A DNA stretch of 64,000 nucleotides from Aedoeadaptatus coxii (GCF_001553115.1 NZ_KQ960157.1:1-64000), one strand, 5' to 3'; positions 9,737 to 19,094 are shown, counted from the first letter of the stretch. Translations and numbers: made by a program. Notes: generated from the letters alone by a model not told the origin.

Positions 9737-10272
9737 AACAAAATCGCGACATTTTGCTTTCGGGCTTTAATCTCGCCCTATGGGCAGGGCTTTACGCCGC
9801 GGGAATCGCCCGCCACGAACAGCTTCTCGGCCTCGGACTCGTCCTCGTCGCCTATTTACTGGCGGAGTGGCCGAAAAACAGCAAGGTCTGGATGAAATAC
9901 CTTTTTATTTTGACGGCACACGGCCTGATGGCTTTTAGTCTCCTCGCCTTTCGTACGGGCGGCGAAACGTTATGGCAACATTTAATCGACGGCGGTTTCG
10001 CCGTATGCTACTTTCTCCAATGGAACTGTTTTCGGAAGAGTTTATTCGGTTTATTTAACCGAAGAGGCGAGCGCATCGCCGCCGGCATCCTTTGCGCCCT
10101 CGCCTTCAGTATGTTCTTCACCCTCTTCTATCCGGATTTTTTAGGGATCACCAAAAGGCAAATCATTGCGCTCCCCGAAACCCTCGCCACACATTACAGA
10201 TTCGCTCTTACAGCGGCAGGAGCGTACGGCGCCGCGCTCTTCTTTGTGCCGGTGGTAAGGGTGGGGAAGTAA
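9733..10272 (+). CDS. Small multi-pass membrane protein of unknown function
   Basis: A 179-residue hydrophobic protein with about five predicted membrane segments (near residues 8-25, 28-45, 55-72, 80-97, 115-135 and 150-172). No family is recognised. A tract of basic residues around FNRRGER separates the two halves. Its ATG overlaps the stop of the binding-protein gene (ATGA), making it the third cistron of the ClC operon. It may be an accessory subunit of the ClC protein or a membrane partner of the orphan binding lipoprotein; the sequence does not decide. Confidence 0.75.
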   Translation: MKQNRDILLSGFNLALWAGLYAAGIARHEQLLGLGLVLVAYLLAEWPKNSKVWMKYLFILTAHGLMAFSLLAFRTGGETLWQHLIDGGFAVCYFLQWNCFRKSLFGLFNRRGERIAAGILCALAFSMFFTLFYPDFLGITKRQIIALPETLATHYRFALTAAGAYGAALFFVPVVRVGK

Positions 10273-10351
10273 GTTTATTTCTTTGATCTGCAGAAGATTT
10301 TTTCTTTCAAAAGTTAACTATTCATTCAAAAGTCTTTTTTCGTAACTTAGG

Positions 10352-10394
10352 AGGAGGGAATAGGGCGTTGCGATTCGCCCTCTTTCCCTCCTCT
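10352..10394. repeat. Long GC-rich hairpin
   Basis: Arms 10352-10368 and 10377-10394 pair over about 16 bp with one bulged base and an 8-nt loop (TTGCGATT). It lies about 80 nt downstream of the ClC operon and may terminate it, although no clear U-tract follows. Confidence 0.6.
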
Positions 10395-10433
10395 TAAAAC
10401 CTCCTTCCTTTCCACCCTAACGCTTTTTAGCAG

Positions 10434-10503
10434 TCCGAAGCCCTAACGGGCTTCGATTCCTATTGGGCTGCGTCGCGGAAAGTTATTTTATGAGTTGGGC
10501 GTC
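10434..10503. repeat. 70-nt structured repeat, copy 1
   Basis: Starts GTCCGAAGCCCTAACGGGCT; the cgaagccc/gggcttcg arms (10437-10444, 10449-10456) form a perfect 8-bp stem with a TAAC loop. It then shares ATTGGGCTG, TCGC and a TATTTT-TGAGTTGGGCGT tail with copy 2. Confidence 0.75.
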
Positions 10504-10647
10504 GGCTTTAGCTTTAGGATGCAAAATAGATCCCAGTTCTTTTGAATAAATGTAATGTGTTTTTTACCGCTTGCATGGCATAGGATGGAGAAAATGCCGC
10601 AGGCATTTTCTTCCCATCAAAAAGCCGGCCAGAATGGGGATGGGGCG

Positions 10648-10701
10648 CGCGGGGAAGGGGAAATGCGGCCTTCTCCTCTGAGCCCTTTCCCCTTCCCCGC
10701 G
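10648..10701. repeat. Perfect 16-bp inverted repeat
   Basis: CGCGGGGAAGGGGAAA (10648-10663) and its exact complement (10686-10701) enclose a 22-nt loop. A second perfect hairpin (gaaaatgcc/ggcattttc, 10590-10610) lies just upstream. Neither has a U-tract. Confidence 0.7.
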
Positions 10702-10833
10702 ACAGGGTTTCACAGGTTGTATGAAACCGATTTAAAAAGTAGTTCTGTACGTGAATGTATTTTTTAAATTCATTCGGGAAAATTTTTCTCTTTCAAAAAC
10801 AAACCATTCTACTAAAAATCTTTCAACGGAGAT

Positions 10834-10903
10834 GTCCGAAGTCCTAACGGGCTTCGATTTTTATTGGGCTGTATCGCAAAAGGCTATTTTGTGAGTTGGG
10901 CGT
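10834..10903. repeat. 70-nt structured repeat, copy 2
   Basis: Second copy, offset by exactly 400 nt. The only change in the stem arms is C to T (cgaagtcc), which keeps pairing as G-U in RNA. The tail ATTGGGCTG ... TGAGTTGGGCGT is conserved with scattered transitions. Confidence 0.75.
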
Positions 10904-10961
10904 TTAATGTCGCTCTCGTTCGGCGCGCAGAACCGCCCTCCGACCCTCTTTCTTTCCATAG

Positions 10962-10997
10962 AAAAATCCCCCACATTTTATCATGTGGGGGATTTTT
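10962..10997 (-). terminator. Terminator of the surface protein-sortase operon
   Basis: Perfect 15-bp stem (10962-10976 with 10983-10997) with a 6-nt loop and A/T runs on both sides. It overlaps the sortase stop codon. It could also act on plus-strand transcripts. Confidence 0.85.
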
Positions 10998-11686
10998 TAT
11001 TTGCCGCTGACGGTGACGACCACGAGCCTTACATTGTGCCGTTCGTAACTGCAGGTCACGAGGATCACTAAATGATCCTCTTTTTTTAATTCATAACCCG
11101 TGTCGAACACGGCATCTTGTTTCAGCTTGTGGTAAAATTCCGCTCGCTTATTGAAATCGCCGTAATCTCTCGGATCGATTAAGGTTTCGCCGTCGATCAC
11201 GGCGGCGAGCACGGGCTCTCCCCGGTAATGGCCCTCTCGCTCCGAATATTCGAAGGAGGGCACATCGCCGCCTGCTTTAAAGGCATTCAGAGAGCCGAAC
11301 ATACTGCCGTCTTTCGTCATATGGCCGTAGACCATAACGAAGGGATCGGCGAACCCCGTGTTTCGGTAGTCCATAAAAATACTGCCAAACACATTCTCTT
11401 CCCCGTCGGCTGCGCGGCGAAGATAGGTTTCGTTATCGTCCCCTCGCACCACCGGGTAATCCACCTTCCCGTCGGAGGAGCGAATCCAACCGACAGCATG
11501 AGGGAATTTCGATTTCATGTCGTCCCACGGATTCTCTTCTTTCGAAAAAGATTCCGCCGCGGAGCGATAAAGCGCTTCGGAGGCGTCGCCGTCTCGGCGC
11601 AAGCGAAGATAGGAAAAAGCGTGGTAGGCGAAAAATATCGCCACCAAAAGAATCATTACATTGAGTAGAATTCGTCGCTTTTTCAT
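10997..11686 (-). CDS. Class B-like sortase
   Basis: A 229-residue membrane-anchored transpeptidase that joins surface proteins to the cell wall or to each other. It has an N-terminal membrane anchor (residues 6-25), then the sortase B pattern: AVGWIRSSDGKVDYPVV, SIFMDYRNTG, catalytic His in VYGHMTKDGSMFGSL, catalytic Cys in LVTCSYE and catalytic Arg in HNVRLVV. The class B call rests on the SIFMDYRN and GSMFGSL blocks. It starts 10 nt after the stop of the LPKTG protein, so the two are co-transcribed and that protein is the likely substrate. Class B enzymes more often use NP-type signals. Confidence 0.9.
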   Translation of the reverse strand: MKKRRILLNVMILLVAIFFAYHAFSYLRLRRDGDASEALYRSAAESFSKEENPWDDMKSKFPHAVGWIRSSDGKVDYPVVRGDDNETYLRRAADGEENVFGSIFMDYRNTGFADPFVMVYGHMTKDGSMFGSLNAFKAGGDVPSFEYSEREGHYRGEPVLAAVIDGETLIDPRDYGDFNKRAEFYHKLKQDAVFDTGYELKKEDHLVILVTCSYERHNVRLVVVTVSGK

Positions 11687-11696
11687 AAAACCTCGC

Positions 11697-14600
11697 TTAT
11701 TTTACTGCATATTTTCTCCGATAAGCCAAGAGCGCAAGGAGCAAACCGCCGCTCGCCAATAAGAGCATGCCCTCATCTGCCACGCCGGTCTTGGGAAGGC
11801 CGGGGCGTCCAGGTTTGTTGGGCTTGTTCGGGCGATTGGGTTTGTTCGGTTTGTCCGGTGTGCCGGGCTTATCCGGGGTTTCCGGAGTTTCCGGAGGTGT
11901 ATTGGGTTTTTCCGGCGGAGTCTTAGGTTCTTCCGGAGGATTCTTCGGTTCTTCCGGCGGAGTCTTAGGTTCTTCCGGAGGTGTCTCCGGCGGAGTTTCC
12001 GGTTTCTTGGTGTTCTTCGCCTTAAAGACAAAACCTAATTTGTCGTTTTCGTCGAACTTAAACACCTTGCCGGTGTAACCGTCCATGGCCACTTCTTCCA
12101 CTTCATAAGCGTAAGAAATGGTCTTTACGGTAACCGAACCGTCTTCATTAATCGTTGTAACCTTCTTGAATAAAGGCAGACCGTCCACCTTGCCGACAAA
12201 CTCGTTCTTTTCGTTGAGAACTAATTGCTTGTCTAAGGTCTTTCGTTCGATCACGTTGCCATCTTTATCCTTTACAATTTGAATAATATTGAATTTAACC
12301 TCGGGACGATTTTCTTTAATTTCCGTCGTACCGTCGGCTTCAAAGAATTCCTTGTAAAGCTTAATGAAACGTTCCTTTTCCAAGTAAACGGTAACGGTAT
12401 TGGAGCCTTTCACCGTGTTGGAAGCAGAAAGATCCTTATCCTTAGCGATTAAGTTATCAATATTGAAGAATTCCTTAGCTTCTCCCAGTACATGCTTTTC
12501 ACCGTCGGTGCCGATATAGACGACCTTGCCGTCTTCAATCTTTGCATCGAGCTCGGGAATCATCATGGGAAGGATGAATTCTTTCGATTGGCCGATGGGA
12601 TATCCAAATTTATTATCGATGGTAATACCGTCGACATCGGCAAGTTTAGCTTTTCCCTCTTTAATGAGCGCTTCTAACGCAGTCTTCGAGTAAGATTTTT
12701 CGCCGATTTTATAAGTGACTCTAAAGCCATCTTTTTCTTCGACAAAATCTCTTAAAACCGGGCGAAGACCTCTCTTGATCATCTTTGAAAAGTCATCTGT
12801 TAAGAACCACTTTTGATCGCGATTCGATGAAATATCCGTATCGGTTAGAGATTTCTCCAGCGTGTAATTGATTTTGTAATCGAATTTATCTCCGAAATGA
12901 AGGGTGGTGTTCCCCTTAAACCATTCGCCTGCGTCGGATTCCGTTACGGGATTTCCCTCTTCGTCATAGATCCTCAAATACTTATTGACTTTGCCTTTAT
13001 GGCCGTCGGTAATGGGGATCGTATGATCGCTGTAGAAAAATTCTCCGACATTTCCGAAGACGGCACGGTTCGTATACTTTTGGCCCTTGTTTTGCTTTGC
13101 TTCGCTTTCTTGATATTTCTTCTTGTCCACGAGCAATTTTTCAAGGCTTAAAGTAAACTGAGCTTTATCGCCATGAGGCGCTTCGAATTCGGGCAACCAG
13201 GCCAAGATGGCGCGGGTTAATTTGCCTTTTTCCAGCTTGCCTTCCGCTTCGGCTTTTTTAATGGCCGCTTCTAGGACTGTTTTCTTATCTCCATCTAGCG
13301 TCTTTACATAGTCATAAATATTTTCCACGTAAAGGGGCTTGGCTTTCTTTTGGAACTCTTCCATGTTCAGCGTTTTATTAGCGCCGTTTTGCTTCATGGC
13401 ATCTTCATCGATCTTTAGGGTCAGTTGGCTGCCGGTTTGCAATTGGAAGATGTCCGGTAAGAAGTCGATGATCAAACTGTTTTTGTAAACATAATAACCG
13501 TTTTCGTTATAGTTAGAATTTACAGTCTTGTCGTCCTTCGAAGGCTTCAGAGCTTCTCCGGCAATTTTTTGCGTCGTGTTCAGTTTGTCGACTTTGACTT
13601 TTACCGTAAAGTCTACGGTAATGTCTTTGCCTTTACCTTCCTTATCTTTTCCATCTTTCGAAAGATCGAGTTCCTTCGTTTCGGACGTTTTATCGAATTT
13701 CGGATTTTCTTCTTCCGGTTTGGGAACGGAAGGTTCGTACACGAGCTTGAAGCCTGCGTCGGCAGCGCCGGATGTGCCCTTGCCGTCGGCTCCGTCTTCT
13801 TTTTCAACGCCGGCATCTTCCCCTGCTTTTTCGATACAGTGGCCGAGGCCGATACCCGACGGACAAACCTTGTTCTTCCAGTGGCTATCTTTTTCGAATA
13901 AACCGGGACCTTGACCTGCTAAGGACAGGCGATAATCCGCAAAGTTTTTATAAACATTGCGATCATAGCCTTGATTGCTCATATAATAAGCCGCAAGGTC
14001 GATGGAAGGATTAATAAGATCTTGATAAGCTTGAGATGCTTTAAACTTATCTACATCGATTTTACCTTTGTATTTCTCAAGGTTTGCGTCGATGTTATCG
14101 GCAACTTTCTTAATATCCTTATCTTCGCCGTCGCCGACATGGTAAGGATTAATGGGATTGCCCTTGCTGTCCTTTAAGCTCTTACGATTTTCACCTTCGC
14201 CGGTAGCGAGATCGCCGTAGAAAAGTTCACTGCCTTTTTTAGCAGAGTAAGGTAATTTTTCCTTATAGTCTGCCTTTGAATCAAATGTCGCAAGATCTTT
14301 TATTTCGATTGTCTTCTTGATGATCATAGCATTGACGCTGTCGAATGCTTGTTTCATCACATCGCGATAAGAAGATTCCTGCTTATTCCAATTCTTTTTA
14401 AAGTTGTCATCCTTATCCTTCAAAATCTTTTGAATTTCTTCCTTCACGTACTTGTCTTTGTTGGTGAGGATTTGTCCAAATTCATCGGTAAAGGGAATGT
14501 CCACCATGGGATTGATCACCGAAGTGATGCCGATGATCTTACGCTTCGACGAATCCGTCGCCCCACCGATGGTGGTGCCCGGTTTCAGTTCAAACTGAAT

Positions 14601-17600
14601 GGCGTTAAAACGCATATCGTCGTGGCGGTAGTCGCCCTTTTTGCTATCGAGATAGGAAAGCTTGAGGCGATTTAATTCGCGAATCATGGATGCTTTGATG
14701 ACATCGAGATTCTTATCATCAGCTTTATCGACCATGTCTTTAAATCTGGCGGAAAGTTTTTTGAAGCAAGAAGATGTTGGCGGATAAATTTCTTTAAGCA
14801 TTTCTTCAAAAGAAGATTTTAAATTCTCTTTTGTATCAGACTTTAGCTTATCCGAATCGATCTTACTGCTCATAGCCTTCGTGTAAGCTTCTTGCACGGG
14901 ACTATAGAATTTAAAACTCTTATCTTCAGTATCATTTTCCTTATAGAAGGCCTTTAATACCTTGATGCGAATTTGACCTTTTTCGCTATCGCGGGTGATT
15001 TCGAAATTGACGCCGTTTTTAGTTAAATTCGCCTTTTGATTTTTACCAAGACTATCTTTAATTTCCTTCGCCGTAATTTCAAAGCCGCCTACTGCTACAA
15101 AATAGCTTTCGACGTAATTCGGATTGATGCCGAGGCGAATCTTATCCAGTTGATCTAAGAAGAAATACTCATCGGTTCCTGCAAATTCTTTGCCTTTTTC
15201 TTCCTTTATTCTTTCCCAGTTTTCCTTCGTATCGTTAATGATCACTTCATCGTAAATCAAGCGATTGTCCATGTTGTGATCTTCTACGATAATCGATGCG
15301 CCGGGATATTCCGGGAAGAGACCGCCGCCCTTATTGTTAAACCCTAGAGTCCAACGTAAGCTGCGATCTAAAGCTTTGCCTTCGCCGTCGACGATAGAAA
15401 GAGTTCTATTTTCGCCTTCTCCTTCAACTTTAAACTTAGCCTTGGGATCCAGTTTCTTTAATTCTCTTCTTAAAAGATCTAAGAGTTTCAGCTCTTTTTC
15501 AATCTTTGCTTTTGCTTCGTTCGTTTTCGCCTTAGCTTCTTTATCTAAAAGACCGATAATGTATTGGTCTCTTTGACGATCGCTGCCGTCGCGATAGAAG
15601 ATATTGAAGAAATTATAATCCAGATTTTTCGACAGATCGGAAGGCGCATTCTTAAAGAATAAAGCTTCGCCTGTCGGTTTTTCCTTCAAATAGAAGTAAC
15701 GGTTTACAACTTTTGTGGGTTCTTCCGCATCTTGTTTTCCGTCCTTATCTTTGTCCTTATCTTTAAAGATAGAAACTTCTTCCGTTTCTCCCTTATCATT
15801 AAGGCGTTCATAACTTGCTTGGAATTCGGCAGTTAAAGTATAGCTGATGTCCTTGCCCGTTAAGAAGCCCGGGAAGCGCAAGCCAAACTTGGCGTTATTG
15901 ACGGCATCGAAAATGCTTTCGATGGAGACAATTCTCTCTTCATCGCCCAATTTTTGAACGTAAAAGCTCATGCCTTCTTTAGACAAAATAAGATCATCTT
16001 TTTTGCCGTCGGCGCGAACATAATATTCTTTTGCCTTGTCCCCTTCACCTAGGGTTTTCTTTACATAGTAAGCGTCGCCCACTTTGTAATAATCCTTAGA
16101 ATCTAAACTACCGTAAAGTTTCGTCGCATCGTCGGGAACGAGCGATTCTCCGTAGCTTAACTTGGGATTGAGTTCCAGTTCCTTATAGCCTGCGAAGAAT
16201 TTATCGCCGATCACTTTACCGTCTTTTGCTTCGACGAACTTGTTGTTTTCTTTATCGTAATAATACTTGCCGACGATGGCTTTGTAGCCATCATTTTTTA
16301 CGACATAGTTGTTATTGTTAACAAAGATTCGGTCGATAGTTTCGCTAACATTGAATGTAACATTAGGTGCCTTTCCTTTTTTAGTAAAGGAATAGTTTCC
16401 GTCTTCATTCTTAACAGTGATATCTTCCATTAGGCGACCATATTGATCGACCAGAACTTCTCCCGGTCTGAAAGTGTAGCCGCTCAACAGATAGCCCGCC
16501 TCATTAAACACGGCGTTTTCTTTAATCTTATACTCGACGCCGTCGATGGTTACGGTTTTATTACCTTTATCATCGGTTTTGATATCGGCATCATTGTAAG
16601 TTTTGCCTTCAATCAATTTCCCCGAGGAATCTACAAGAGCTTTCTCAACGCCTACAAAATCCTTATCGGGAATTTGCTTAAAGCGATGGGAAGAATCAAA
16701 GATCGCGCCGTTTTTGCCACCGACGATGGTGCCGCCGAAAGAGGTTTTCTTCTCACCTTCAACAGTTGTTTCAATGGTAACTTGTTTTCCTTTAAGGGTC
16801 GGGGTTACATTCGTATCCGCCTTGTCACCTTTATTGGCCACATTACCTTCGAAAACATCTTCTTCCGATGTGTAGGAGAGCAATTTGTCCCCTTGTAGGA
16901 TATAGGTAGTGCCGTCTTTCGTCAGCTTGCCCTTGTCGTCAAAAGTGCCGACTTCTTTAAAGTTTTCGCCGTCCTTTTTATAAAGGGTCTTGCCGTCCAC
17001 TTTAAAGTCCCCATTTTGAAGAACGTCTTTTACATCGTGAACTTCGCCTTTTTCGTCAACGTATTTTTTACTGGTTCCGTCGTCGAGAAGGAGTTTTTTC
17101 AGTTCGTCCTGAGTTAATTTTTGAGGATCTTTCCCTTTGAGATTTCCTTTAAAATTTCTCTTCTCAATCTCGAGAACGTAAGTGCCATCATCTACTTTGT
17201 GATATTTTAAGCCGGATTTGTGAATATATTCGGCAAATTTATCGTTGTATTTCGGCAACTTCATAGTGATCTTCACATGAGATAAGGGAAGGGATTCCCC
17301 GTTGGAAGAGTTCACGATCACATCGTCGATGTAGCCGTTGCTCTTCTTTAAAAGAGTAAAGATATTGGCTACTTTATCCGTGTCGTCGTTGACATAGCCG
17401 TCGGTGGTGTTGCCACCGTCAAATTCCTTGGGTTTCTTCGGATCGTCGGATCCGATTTCGCCTACTTTCGGATTTTCATCGTATCCTTTTTTCGTGATTA
17501 AGAAATTCTTCTTAATCTCCTTCTCTCCGGCTTTCATTGTTATGGAAAAGCCTTCGTGTAGATTACCGTAAAATCCGGGAATTTGGAATTTTAATTGGGC

Positions 17601-19007
17601 TACGCCGAAATCTTCAGCCGTCGTAAAGGAATAGGATCCATCTTCATTAGCTGTAAGCTCTACTGCTTTACCGTTTAAAAAGACAAGGCTATTTAAATCA
17701 GCCTTGGGATTTTCCCCTAAGGGATTGCCCACTTTATTGGGCGTAATGGTAAGGGTAAGTTCGTTCCCATCATTATTTTTCCCTACCTGGACTAAGAGAT
17801 CCAGGGGGGTATTGTCGGGAACGTAGTAGGTATCGCCTTCCAATTGGCCGCCGACACCGCCGGTAAAGTCGAATGGATAGACGGTGATTCTCGGGTCTCC
17901 ATTTTCCTCTCCGAATGCCGGTGCAATCTTCTTCTTCGGATCCGTAGAGTTAATACCGTCTAAGACTTGCTTGTTGAGATCGTCGAACTTTTTCTTGAGC
18001 TCTTGAAGATCTTTAACCCCGAGGGCGCCCAGCTCTTCCTTGCTTAGTCCGTCTTGATCGGGATTCAGCGCCTTATCCAAGGCATCTTTTACCTTTTTAT
18101 AATCTTCGTAAATCTTCTTACCTTCTTTAGAAGAGTTCTTTTCGTCGATATTAATGTAAGGCTTTGTTGCGAGATCTTTTCGGATCGCCTTTTCCTCGTC
18201 CGTTAATGCACGAGGAGGCTCGAATCCGCCTAAAAGCTTGTTCAATTCATCGACGTCTTTTTGCGTCAACTTGCCGTCGGCGATTTTTTGTTCGATTTCT
18301 TTACGCTTTTCCTTGATTTGATTGTATCGTGCAATCTTTTCTTTATCGGTTAAGCGTTTATCCATGTCCTCCGTCAGTTTATCCGAAGCGGATTTCTCAA
18401 CTTCTTTCAAGTATTTTTCATTGTACTCTTTTTGAAGTTTTTCCTTCTTCTTATCATCTTTCTCGGCTTTTATTTGTTCGCCGAGTTTTTTAAGATCTTC
18501 TGAAGGTTCCACCTGGTTTTTATCTTCGACGGGCTTTTCTTCCTTCGCCTCCGGTTTAGGAGCGTTGGTCGGCTCTTCGGTTTTCGTAGTGCCGTTTTTC
18601 GCCGAGGTTTTCGTTACAGAGTCTGCTTCGGTTACATCGGCAGGTGTTTCCTCCGCCTTGTCCTTAGCGTCCGCTTCCATTACGCCTGCTGCATCTTCCG
18701 CCGATTCGGGGGCGTTTTGTGCCGCCGCCTTCGGTTCGATTGCAGGGTCCTTTTCTTCGGTCGCTGCCTCGGCTTCTGCGGGGCTCGCTTCCGCTACCTC
18801 GGGTTTTGAAGCGGGTTCTGTTTCTGCCGCTTCAACTTCGGTCGGGTTTGATTCATCCTTTCCCTCTGTCGTATCGGGAGAAACTGAAGTTTCCACCGCC
18901 ACCGGGGCATCAGCGCCCGATTCTTTTTCGTCGGCCGCATAAACTGTGCCGTGGGCGAAAAGTGTCAGCATTAAAATCAGCATGAATAGACGTAATTTCC
19001 TGTTCAT
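11697..19007 (-). CDS. 2436-residue LPXTG-anchored surface protein
   Basis: Signal peptide (residues 1-24, cleavage near VYA), then an Ala/Glu/Thr/Pro-rich segment (25-165), a charged Lys/Glu-rich probably helical part (165-350), and a long ectodomain with no named fold. Residues about 1085-1096 (DKDKDGKQDAEE) match a canonical EF-hand calcium loop. Near 2250-2340 is a CnaB/SpaA-like module ending FKAKNTKK. A proline-rich wall-spanning stretch of PPEEPKT and PNKPN units follows, then LPKTG (residues 2404-2408), a hydrophobic segment and the RRKYAVK tail. Only a few cysteines occur, at TSSCFK and in KVCPSGIGLGHC. Likely a covalently anchored adhesin; the adjacent sortase is its presumed enzyme. 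Confidence 0.93.
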   Translation of the reverse strand: MNRKLRLFMLILMLTLFAHGTVYAADEKESGADAPVAVETSVSPDTTEGKDESNPTEVEAAETEPASKPEVAEASPAEAEAATEEKDPAIEPKAAAQNAPESAEDAAGVMEADAKDKAEETPADVTEADSVTKTSAKNGTTKTEEPTNAPKPEAKEEKPVEDKNQVEPSEDLKKLGEQIKAEKDDKKKEKLQKEYNEKYLKEVEKSASDKLTEDMDKRLTDKEKIARYNQIKEKRKEIEQKIADGKLTQKDVDELNKLLGGFEPPRALTDEEKAIRKDLATKPYINIDEKNSSKEGKKIYEDYKKVKDALDKALNPDQDGLSKEELGALGVKDLQELKKKFDDLNKQVLDGINSTDPKKKIAPAFGEENGDPRITVYPFDFTGGVGGQLEGDTYYVPDNTPLDLLVQVGKNNDGNELTLTITPNKVGNPLGENPKADLNSLVFLNGKAVELTANEDGSYSFTTAEDFGVAQLKFQIPGFYGNLHEGFSITMKAGEKEIKKNFLITKKGYDENPKVGEIGSDDPKKPKEFDGGNTTDGYVNDDTDKVANIFTLLKKSNGYIDDVIVNSSNGESLPLSHVKITMKLPKYNDKFAEYIHKSGLKYHKVDDGTYVLEIEKRNFKGNLKGKDPQKLTQDELKKLLLDDGTSKKYVDEKGEVHDVKDVLQNGDFKVDGKTLYKKDGENFKEVGTFDDKGKLTKDGTTYILQGDKLLSYTSEEDVFEGNVANKGDKADTNVTPTLKGKQVTIETTVEGEKKTSFGGTIVGGKNGAIFDSSHRFKQIPDKDFVGVEKALVDSSGKLIEGKTYNDADIKTDDKGNKTVTIDGVEYKIKENAVFNEAGYLLSGYTFRPGEVLVDQYGRLMEDITVKNEDGNYSFTKKGKAPNVTFNVSETIDRIFVNNNNYVVKNDGYKAIVGKYYYDKENNKFVEAKDGKVIGDKFFAGYKELELNPKLSYGESLVPDDATKLYGSLDSKDYYKVGDAYYVKKTLGEGDKAKEYYVRADGKKDDLILSKEGMSFYVQKLGDEERIVSIESIFDAVNNAKFGLRFPGFLTGKDISYTLTAEFQASYERLNDKGETEEVSIFKDKDKDKDGKQDAEEPTKVVNRYFYLKEKPTGEALFFKNAPSDLSKNLDYNFFNIFYRDGSDRQRDQYIIGLLDKEAKAKTNEAKAKIEKELKLLDLLRRELKKLDPKAKFKVEGEGENRTLSIVDGEGKALDRSLRWTLGFNNKGGGLFPEYPGASIIVEDHNMDNRLIYDEVIINDTKENWERIKEEKGKEFAGTDEYFFLDQLDKIRLGINPNYVESYFVAVGGFEITAKEIKDSLGKNQKANLTKNGVNFEITRDSEKGQIRIKVLKAFYKENDTEDKSFKFYSPVQEAYTKAMSSKIDSDKLKSDTKENLKSSFEEMLKEIYPPTSSCFKKLSARFKDMVDKADDKNLDVIKASMIRELNRLKLSYLDSKKGDYRHDDMRFNAIQFELKPGTTIGGATDSSKRKIIGITSVINPMVDIPFTDEFGQILTNKDKYVKEEIQKILKDKDDNFKKNWNKQESSYRDVMKQAFDSVNAMIIKKTIEIKDLATFDSKADYKEKLPYSAKKGSELFYGDLATGEGENRKSLKDSKGNPINPYHVGDGEDKDIKKVADNIDANLEKYKGKIDVDKFKASQAYQDLINPSIDLAAYYMSNQGYDRNVYKNFADYRLSLAGQGPGLFEKDSHWKNKVCPSGIGLGHCIEKAGEDAGVEKEDGADGKGTSGAADAGFKLVYEPSVPKPEEENPKFDKTSETKELDLSKDGKDKEGKGKDITVDFTVKVKVDKLNTTQKIAGEALKPSKDDKTVNSNYNENGYYVYKNSLIIDFLPDIFQLQTGSQLTLKIDEDAMKQNGANKTLNMEEFQKKAKPLYVENIYDYVKTLDGDKKTVLEAAIKKAEAEGKLEKGKLTRAILAWLPEFEAPHGDKAQFTLSLEKLLVDKKKYQESEAKQNKGQKYTNRAVFGNVGEFFYSDHTIPITDGHKGKVNKYLRIYDEEGNPVTESDAGEWFKGNTTLHFGDKFDYKINYTLEKSLTDTDISSNRDQKWFLTDDFSKMIKRGLRPVLRDFVEEKDGFRVTYKIGEKSYSKTALEALIKEGKAKLADVDGITIDNKFGYPIGQSKEFILPMMIPELDAKIEDGKVVYIGTDGEKHVLGEAKEFFNIDNLIAKDKDLSASNTVKGSNTVTVYLEKERFIKLYKEFFEADGTTEIKENRPEVKFNIIQIVKDKDGNVIERKTLDKQLVLNEKNEFVGKVDGLPLFKKVTTINEDGSVTVKTISYAYEVEEVAMDGYTGKVFKFDENDKLGFVFKAKNTKKPETPPETPPEEPKTPPEEPKNPPEEPKTPPEKPNTPPETPETPDKPGTPDKPNKPNRPNKPNKPGRPGLPKTGVADEGMLLLASGGLLLALLAYRRKYAVK

Positions 19008-19033
19008 TTTCTCCCTCCTTTCTTTTTTATATT

Positions 19034-19094
19034 TAAAGAAGCTACGAAAACTTCTTTATCAAACTATTATATAAAAGGTCAGAACAGTATACAA
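19034..19094 (-). promoter_or_regulatory. Promoter and 5'-terminal hairpin of the LPXTG gene
   Basis: Minus strand: -35 TTGTAT (19089-19094), 17-nt spacer, perfect -10 TATAAT (19066-19071). The expected start (about 19059) coincides with a perfect 8-bp hairpin, TAAAGAAG/CTTCTTTA (19034-19058), so the mRNA would begin with a stem, a known way to slow 5' decay. Strong AAGGAGGGAG ribosome binding site before the ATG. Confidence 0.7.

Larger units (their letters stand above)
10273..10961. other. Hairpin- and repeat-rich intergenic region
   Basis: About 690 nt with no convincing coding sequence. It holds two copies of a ~70-nt element exactly 400 nt apart (10434-10503, 10834-10903) and four strong hairpins (10352-10394, 10437-10456 with its homologue at 10837-10856, 10590-10610 and 10648-10701). 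Short segments upstream of both element copies (around 10297-10340 and 10785-10825) also resemble each other. It separates the ClC operon from the convergent sortase gene. Confidence 0.75.

Noticed and set aside
10555-10767. A 70-codon plus-strand open frame in the repeat-rich gap
   Set aside because: It runs straight through two perfect hairpins, has no ribosome binding site and resembles nothing.
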